Source: Myxocyprinus asiaticus
Taxonomy: Eukaryota > Chordata > Actinopteri > Cypriniformes > Catostomidae
DNA: 64,000 nucleotides
Assembly: GCF_019703515.2 (NCBI RefSeq)
Contig: NC_059372.1
Span: 12,651,992-12,715,991, forward strand
Direction of reading: 5' to 3'
Notes under the pieces: generated by a model
What the model was told of the DNA's origin: nothing
Seen by the model: the letters and a program-made list of their open reading frames with translations, nothing else
Databases searched by the model: none
Made by a program: the position numbers and the translations under genes
Part shown: piece by piece, positions 57,460 to 64,000 of the stretch
Layout: the number at the start of each line of letters is the position of its first letter
How positions within the stretch are numbered: position 1 is the first letter of the stretch

Positions 57460-57938
57460 TAGTCTAAAAACACGCCCCGCCACGTTTTGGTGGCTGGTAG
57501 GGGTCTCCTCCGCCCCTGACCGCGGCCCGACCACTGCAGGCGGTCGGTAGGAAGCCCCTCCCCGCTCGCAGATGGCGGTAGTTCCTCTGCTTTCCCCCGG
57601 CGGATAGCCGCACCGGCTCCTTTGGGGTGGATGGTAGTGGCGAGGACTCTACTATGGCGCATCCCTCCTCCTTCCCGGGTTTCAGCACCAATGTAACAGG
57701 GTTCAGTGGAAAGGAGGAGGCGAGAACCGGCTTTACAATATAAATAATAATTTAATGATTAACTTAGAGCAAAAGACATACAACACAAAGCATACAGGGC
57801 AGCTGCCTGTAGCTCTCTCTCTCTTCCGAACTGCCACCTCCGGCCGCCTTTATCCCTCTCGTCAGCTTGATTAGCCTGATTAGGGGCCGGGCGTGTGTCA
57901 TCACGGCCCGGCCCGGCCCCGCCCTCCTCCTTGCCACA
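57460..57938 (-). mobile_element. Ty3/Gypsy-type LTR, primer-binding site and leader (partial element)
   Basis: On the minus strand an LTR runs from TGTGGCAAGG (57938) to CTGTTACA (57692), 247 bases with TG...CA ends. A primer-binding-site-like TTGGTGCTGAAACCCGGGA follows at once (57691-57673), then about 210 bases of GC-rich leader. The sequence ends abruptly near 57460 before any recognisable gag, so this is a truncated copy. The LTR interior contains a TATAAA-like TATAAAGG near 57853 on the minus strand. The tRNA used as primer is not assigned. Confidence 0.75.
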
Positions 57939-58200
57939 GTCTGAAAACTCCATTTTCAGTTTCCTAACATCATTGTTTTCCTATGTTTACAGTTATGGAT
58001 AGCATTTTCAAAAGTCTCCATTTTCGGTGGAGGAAAACAAAAACGTATTAATGTGAACGTTGCCTCCATTTTTGGTGAAGAAAAACACCAGTGTTTCAGT
58101 TTCAGTGTGGATGAGAGGCGTAAACATATCTAAATCAATGCATTTTTCAAACAGAAACATATTAGTGTGGACGTGGCCATAGAAGACAACATAATTATGG
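57939..58200. repeat. Short dispersed repeat with GTGGACGTGGCC motif
   Basis: TTTTCGGTGGAGGAAAACAA, then TTAATGTGAACGTTG, then GAAACATATTAGTGTGGACG appear as loosely repeated units. I recall this type of sequence as a short fish repeat. No class assigned. Confidence 0.4.
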
Positions 58201-59489
58201 TGCCTACTTTTTGGAACAGCCTTCACGTTGGGAGCACGCCTATACCTTAAAATGCTGACTAGGTAGACAGCTCACTAGATTTTGGAAAAGAGCTTTTTAT
58301 TTAGCTGCAGTGAATTGTATGATATGATTCTCTGAATGGTCATAATGAAAAAGAATTTCCATCTACAATTTATTTGCATGTAAAGTGAATCAGGAAACCT
58401 ATTTATATGGAATTCACAATGCCATGCCAAATTCTTGTAGGACAAGTGGCTCATGCACCTCCTCACAAAATGCAGGCTAAATAACAGTCCATCAAATGAT
58501 ACGCAATCATTTGAAAGCCTATTAGACATGCATTAGTTACTCGCACACAAACACTCACAATCAAATACACACATACACTCTCTCTCTCTCTCTCTCTGAA
58601 GGAGGGGTGCAGTCCACACCTGAGGGAAGATTGTTGGGGCTAACGGCAAGATCCTCACAATGACAGAGTGTCAATACAAAGCAATTTAAGGGCGCATGAG
58701 AAATCGACCCCCCAGATAACAGGCAATTTCTCTGCTCCGATGACTCCCGTGGACAGCCAAATAACCACAAAAACGAGAACAGAAAGAGAGAGTGTAGTCT
58801 ACTGCTGAGAAGCTGTGATTTGGATCACGTTGCACTGGTTACTATTGCAGATTCACTAATGCCTTCTCTATCTCCCTTTGACTCTCTTTGTCTGTCTAGT
58901 TCTCTTTTAATTTCAGTCCATCTTTGCCTTGAACACACACACATATATTCAAACCACTATTCTACTTTACCATCTGAAACAGAAGCATAGAACAAGATGG
59001 AAATGTGTAAAACCTGATTTGAAGTTTTGCGATTTGGTATCAAGTCAAATCAGAAAGCAAGATGTGAGTTCCAAGATGCAACGATAAGCATACTTCAGTA
59101 CATACTATTTCAAATCAAAGTAATATGATGTAGGTTGTGCACAGTATGCAAATGCAACTTATATGTATGCACGGAACACCTTCATAATAGTACATTTGCC
59201 AAAATATGCAGTAACCGAAACACTGTGAGGAATGCTGTATTCCACAATGCAATGTGCTTGATTTGACCTTCCATTTTGTCAACTGACCAGAAAGCAATAT
59301 CAAACAAAATTTTAACAACATGAGCTATCTTTGATATAAACTAAAAATGGACTATTTCTGGAGTATATGACAATATGCAAATTTCCTGAATGCATTGAAT
59401 ACCTGGAAAACCTACTACATTACTTTGAATACAAATACAAAATAACCACAATCATTTCCTTAATTAGTAATGATAAACGTAGTGAGATA
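58201..59489. other. Non-coding interval with CT microsatellite
   Basis: A CT dinucleotide run lies at 58579-58597. Nothing coding is supported. Confidence 0.4.
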
Positions 59490-59800
59490 AATCTGACATC
59501 GTTTACTCACCCGCATAACATCTCAGATGACGCAGAACCAACTGGATTGCTTCAGAAGACATGAATTTTACCACTGGAGTCTTATGGATTACTTTTATGA
59601 TGCCTTTACGTGCTTTTTAGAGCTTCAAACTTTTGGCCACCATTCACTTGCATTGTATGGACCTAGAGAGCTGAGATATTCTTCTAAAAATCTTCATTTG
59701 TGTTGTGCAGAAGAAAAAAAGTCCTACACATCTGAGATGGCATGAGGGTGAGTAAATGATGAGAGAATTTTTATTTTTGGGTAAAATATTCCTTTAACAA
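59490..59800. mobile_element. AGTTCACCC-family MITE, longer variant
   Basis: The left half starts at GACATCGTTTACTCACCCGC (first bases lost). The right half ends with GCATGAGGGTGAGTAAATGA and TTTTTGGGTAAAATATTCCTTT, the inverted terminal sequence. The middle carries CACTGGAGTCTTATGGATTA and TTGGCCACCATTCACTTGCA, seen in longer versions of the family. Confidence 0.65.
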
Positions 59801-60540
59801 CCTGGTCTTGTAATGTGCTATACATTACAATCCCTGCATTTTTTATGATTTTTCAGCTTCACATTGGAATAGCTGAAATTAGCATGCTTATTTGTGTGGT
59901 CACGTGACTATGTATAGTTCAACTGTGTGGAACAGACACATAAAAAAATAAAAATAATAATAAATAAAAATTGGTAGGCAGTATGCAAAACACTAGCATT
60001 CTATTCCAAACATAGAGCAAGGGAATCAGACATTCTACTAGTTCCACCCAAGTTCACCAAGACTGAAAGATAAAGAATTGAGCAACAACCCAGCATTAAA
60101 GACTCTCTTAAATTCAAGAATTTGGAATTGAATGCTCTGTTATTCTGAGCAAGCAACAGTCACAGAAAGCCATCATTCTAGAACTGTTTGTATTAAGGCT
60201 CTCAGAGACCTGCTTGCTAACAGGGAATACAGCTTAAAGACTGACACTCCCTGCAGGCAGTGTTTGGTAATAGGGTGGGCTGTCAATCACAAGATGTTTC
60301 CTGATGAAGACAGCCAGTCTATATACTGTATTTTTAATGTTTGGGTGAAAGTGAGGTTACTGCAAAACTTTTCGGATGTATGGATTTATAGATTCATGAG
60401 ATGCAGGATATACTGACGTATTTGTTCATGTATTTTCAATCAGTTTCATGTTAAATTAATTAATTGATTCAATGATTGATCAGTTTAATCACAAGCTGTC
60501 AAAACCTAAGATGTTTGTGAAAGTTAGAGTTCTCTTTCTC
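59801..60540. other. Non-coding interval
   Basis: No gene or repeat boundary is recognised. The 94-codon plus frame at 60132-60416 has no family features. Confidence 0.35.
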
Positions 60541-60930
60541 ACTAGAGCTGGGTAAAAATATAAATTTAAATCAGATTAATTCCAATTTTAATTTGAACGG
60601 TCCCGATGTGGATCTTTAAAATCCCCAAATCTATCTTTTACTTTTTTATTTTGAAATTTACTTTAGTTTTGGTTGTGTGAATATCTGTTAAATAAATTGC
60701 AATAAAACTGCATAGTTTGGGCCCTGTGGTTAATTTTTTAAATAATTTTTCATAATGTACCAAGTTAGAAGGTTTCCTGCATAATTTACAGCATTAGCTG
60801 AGAGAGAATTTTTCATTATAACTGAAGTATAGCCAAATTAATCAGAATCAAATCGTATCGAGCTTGTGAATCGTAATCAAATAAAATCGGGAAATTTGTA
60901 TCAAACCCCCCCCCCCCCAAAAAAAAATCT
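60541..60930. repeat. AATCAAATCG-type MITE-like repeat
   Basis: The left side ACTAGAGCTGGGTAAAAATA, with AATCAGATTAATTCCAATTT, is loosely inverted in the right side (ATTAATCAGAATCAAATCGT and AATCGTAATCAAATAAAATC). It ends in a C-run then an A-run (60906-60928). The boundaries are uncertain. Confidence 0.45.
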
Positions 60931-62335
60931 ATTTAGAAATAATAATAATAATAAAGCAAAGTAATATTATGACGTACAATGAAAAATAAATATTTAAGAT
61001 TTGGCACTGTTTCAAGTTCACAAATCAAGTGTAAGAAAATGTGCGACATCACTATTACAATTTTGACTCTTTTGTACAAAAGTTTAGATTTCCTTGCTTT
61101 TCTTTACTTCCTTTAAAGCACAAGATGGTCTTTGGAAAATTCTTAAATCATTCTGGGAGAACATGAATCAACAGGTTTTGCCCAAACTTGTGGAGTGAGT
61201 CCATGCCAGCTCGAGTGCATACTGTTATTAAAGCAAAAGGGCAACATCCTGTACCAAATACCAATAAATTTAAGTATTCACTTAATTGTTATACTAGTAA
61301 TATAATTTGCAATGAATAATGTGGAATAAATTAGAAAATGTAAGTGGTCTCAGACTTTTGTATCTACTTTGTATGTAAAAGAAAAAGCTATCTTTAGCTT
61401 GAGACGTGTGAAATATAAATCACACATTTTCTATTAGACCAAATGAACACTTGAAAAAAAAAAAAAAACAACACACAAAGAAAGTAGAAGTGAGTTATCA
61501 CATGAGATTCATAACACCAGGTTGTGGCACATACCCATCAAGATGAGGTGTTACTCAGAGTTTTAAGGTGGGTACCAGAGAATAAAATAAAAGAGAATGC
61601 AATGAAAGACTAAAATCATAGGTGGGTTTTGAAACTGTCACTGCATGAAGTGAGGTATACGGGTAAGAGGGACTCAGATGAGGGCGAACTTCCTTTGAGA
61701 TTTAGTTCATCAGGCAGCCTCTGACACATTCACGTCCTTCAAAGCATATTAAAACACTAGGTTCCCAGTCCTCCGACTCTCAAGACCAACACAAATTCCT
61801 TGAATCTCGGCAGCACTGGCATTAGATCCCCACAGCGAAGTGCCGCAACCTATGGGTGTAAAAAAGTTTGAAGTTAATCTTTCTGACTCATATAAAAGGA
61901 GATCACAAGTAGTGGTGTGACCAAACCCACCTCTTTTTATGGGAAGACCATGTCACATTCACATCTAACAACTCATAATCACTGTGAAAAGGTGTGAACA
62001 TGATGAGGTAACCATGGAAACACAGGTACGGTATCCTCTCACCTCTTGCTGCTTTATTTAATGACACTTTGTAAAAGAAAACATCCTGACATGAGCAGAG
62101 AAAGCACTCACTAAAATCCAGCCGCAAAAATAACTTGATTATCTCATCTAAATTTAAAGTCAATGTGAAATGTCACTGGCAACACAGTTTACTTTCAGAA
62201 TCTGATGCATTTCTGAGAACCCCAAAATTTTCAACGTAGGGCATGACTTTCTCAATTCATCTGTCCATCTGTCTGTCCATCCATCTTTTTCAATCCATCT
62301 CAGAAAATCGTTTCAGAGATGGAGCATGTTATAAC
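60931..62335. other. Non-coding interval left of DIRS D
   Basis: No gene is supported. An ATA microsatellite patch lies at 60939-60953 and an A-run at 61455-61468. The interval ends at AAC 62333-62335, where DIRS D starts. Confidence 0.35.
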
Positions 62336-63105
62336 GTCTTGGTTACTTTCGTAACCTCCGTTCCCTGATGGAGGGAATGAGATGTTGTGTCGATGTAGTG
62401 ACACTAGGGGTCACCCTTGGGAGCCCAAAACACCTCTGATATTTGAGAAAAGGCCAATGGGAATTGGCGAGTGGAATTTCCATGCCACTCCCCCGGACAT
62501 ACGGGTATAAAAGGAGCTGGCTTACAACCACTCATTCAGGTTTTGTGCTGAGGAGCCGAGACAAGGTCCCGGCCATTTCAGCGGGTAGTTCAGTGCTGTG
62601 GCAGGAGGGACACAACACCTTATTCCCTCCAACAGGGAACGGAGGTTACGAAAGTAACCAGGACGTTCCCTATCTGTCACTCACTCAACTTTGTGTCGAT
62701 GTAGTGACACTAGGGGTCCCTATACAAAATGCCACAACTAGCTGAACTGTGTTACGTGAACTGGTGGTGCAAGACGGGCAGACCTTGTGTGCCTCATAGC
62801 CAGTGTGCCCGGCCGTCACGTAACCTCCCCCAACGCTCTTACAGGTGTCACACGGTCCCCTGCACCTTGGGGACGGGTCGACTGCCCAAAAATAGGGACT
62901 GGCTGACCCAGCTGCGGCCTCTTCTTATTTCTCCCCAAAAAGAATGAAATCGTTCAGCTGGGGCCATATAGTGGTCTGTGTCGGGAGGGTGTCCCTCCAA
63001 AGGGGAGGACACCACAGAGACCACACCCAGCCCGGAGGGGGGTTATTTGAGTGGAAATACATCACATGGTCTTACTGAGTTTTGTCGGAAGTATCTCATA
63101 TGGAG
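62336..63105 (-). mobile_element. DIRS retrotransposon copy D, left part only
   Basis: Starts GTCTTGGTTACTTTCGTAAC after AAC. The left inverted repeat carries TATAAAAG at 62506-62513, and the internal complementary region is at 62610-62718. The 3' non-coding stretch parallels copy C to about ACATCACATGGTCTTAC (63075) and copy B for some bases more. It stops where the LTR begins, so everything toward recombinase and gag is either displaced beyond the window or deleted. Confidence 0.8.
62610..62718. repeat. DIRS D internal complementary region
   Basis: Inverse of the outer left end (CTCCAACAGGGAACGGAGG), then GTT and CCCTATCTGTCACTCACTCA. Same layout as the other three copies. Confidence 0.75.
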
Positions 63106-63111
63106 AACACC

Positions 63112-63425
63112 TGTCTCTAATTCCAGTGAGCTTGGGGAGAGCGGCATATAAACAGCCACGCCACCACCAAAAGAGCGAGAGAGTCTGATACAAGAGAGCC
63201 AACAGTGACTGGAGGCTGATTTGTATATGTTTATGAAGCTAATGTGTTTACCTATGTGAAGCTAACGAGTTGAGTGCCTACTTGCCTCTGAGACTGAGTT
63301 TGTGAAGCTGTAAAGCATTGAAGTGGCTGATTAAAAGCCTTACCTGAGTCTGGAAAAACCCGCTTTCCTGTGTCCTCCTTCCCTTCTGCTTGTGGAGTCT
63401 TTACACGGGTGCCAAAACCCGGGAA
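63112..63425 (+). mobile_element. Ty3/Gypsy-type LTR and primer-binding site
   Basis: An LTR-like stretch with TG at 63112 and CA at 63404-63405, about 294 bases, containing TATAAA at 63147-63152. It is followed by GGGTGCCAAAACCCGGGAA (63408-63426), close to the primer-binding site of the LTR at 57673-57691. The left boundary is chosen from the TG and the loss of DIRS similarity, so it could shift by some bases. The internal region starts here and runs off the window. Confidence 0.65.
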
Positions 63426-64000
63426 TACGAAGTACAACCCGTGGAGTCCTCCCAGGTGGCCGAGATCCCCCAGTCCCTCACCAGCCTGCACCAGTCCAAC
63501 CAGCAATCCCTGCTTGAGCTTCGCCAAGACCAGGAATAGCAGTTTTTGGAGATCCTAAGAGCACAAGCAGAGGACCGGCTCGCAATCCGGAGCCTCTTCG
63601 GCCAGGAGAGAGAGCAAGCGGCAACCTCGGACCACCGCAAGCAACTGCCTCCCCCCACACTCCTAAAAATGGGTGCAGAGGACGATGCCGAGGACTTCCT
63701 TGATTTGTTTGAGAGGACCGCGGAGATCTGGGGCTGGCCGCATGACCAGTGGGCAGCCAGGCTCCTCCCACTACTGTCCGGGGAAGCCCAGCTTGTGGCT
63801 CAACAGTTACCGGCGGCTAATCTCCTGGCCTATGACCACCAAAAAAAATCCATCCTGCAGCGGGTGGGTCGTAGCCTGGAGCAGTATCGCCAACTGTTCC
63901 AGACCTTGAAGCTGGGGAAGACTGACCGCCCGTTTGCTTTTTCCCAACGGCTCCGAGACACGTGCCGGAAATGGCTGCTGGCGAGGAATCGTGACGTCGG
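63423..64000 (+). pseudogene. Gypsy gag, partial, one nonsense codon
   Basis: One frame reads from just after the primer-binding site to the window end. It starts with EVQPVESSQVAEIPQSLTSL, then LLELRQDQE, a TAG at 63537-63539, then QFLEILRAQAEDRLAIRSL. From ATG 63669 it reads MGAEDDAEDFLDLFERTAEI, WPHDQWAARLLPLLSGEAQL, then LQRVGRSLEQYRQLFQTLKL and CRKWLLA. This is the SCAN-related capsid segment of fish Gypsy gag proteins. The TAG is the only lesion visible. No ATG precedes it in this frame, so the natural start is unclear. Pol and the 3' LTR would lie beyond 64000. Confidence 0.8.

Overview
This window looks like a gene-poor, repeat-dense stretch of a ray-finned fish nuclear genome, most likely a cyprinid (carp/minnow group). 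That placement is an inference. It rests on the types of mobile element present: fish DIRS-type tyrosine-recombinase retrotransposons, L2, L1-Tx1 and Rex1/CR1-like LINEs, Tc1-like transposons, a tRNA-headed SINE, Ty3/Gypsy LTRs, and many copies of a short palindromic element beginning AGTTCACCCAAAA that I associate with cypriniform genomes. I found no convincing host protein-coding exon, rRNA or tRNA gene. Nearly every long open frame is either a decayed transposon protein or an antisense or low-complexity shadow of one.

Layout. 1-5015: an L2-type LINE on the minus strand, split by a Tc1-like transposon (2354-3646). 5016-14013: mostly non-coding, with a LINE 3' end (6932-7837), a 76-bp LINE-derived mini-element (8531-8606), a MITE mosaic (8730-10460), a SINE (11785-12181) and a TTAA-flanked element carrying a transposon-type exon (12882-13416). 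14014-17320: a GATA-rich simple-sequence array interrupted by an internally deleted DIRS element (copy A). 17321-28011: Tc1 remnants, TTAA and TIR elements, a second SINE in the opposite orientation and a LINE 3' end. 28012-34200: an L1-Tx1 LINE, then a foldback element invaded both by a hAT-like MITE with a perfect 8-bp target duplication and by a near-complete LINE with a 32-bp target duplication. 34201-42923: MITEs, a Tc1-like hairpin element and pieces of a dispersed unclassified repeat family. 42924-46768: DIRS copy B, truncated. 49771-55786: DIRS copy C, full length with both terminal repeats. 57460-57938: a Gypsy LTR with primer-binding site. 62336 to about 63105: DIRS copy D, followed immediately by a Gypsy LTR and the start of a gag frame that runs off the window.

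The DIRS copies form the most coherent system. On the minus strand of copy C the order is gag, then reverse transcriptase/RNase H, then tyrosine recombinase. Inverted terminal repeats carrying inward-facing TATA boxes bracket the element, and an internal complementary region matches both outer ends. All four copies are preceded by AAC at the left end, and both visible right ends finish GGGAAC. This fits integration of a circular intermediate by tyrosine recombinase at a short shared sequence rather than by staggered cutting. Every copy is inactivated, and copies A and B have both lost the RT catalytic box.

Nothing here resembles a defence locus, a CRISPR array or a host gene cluster. The reportable observations concern transposon structure, nesting, decay and integration.
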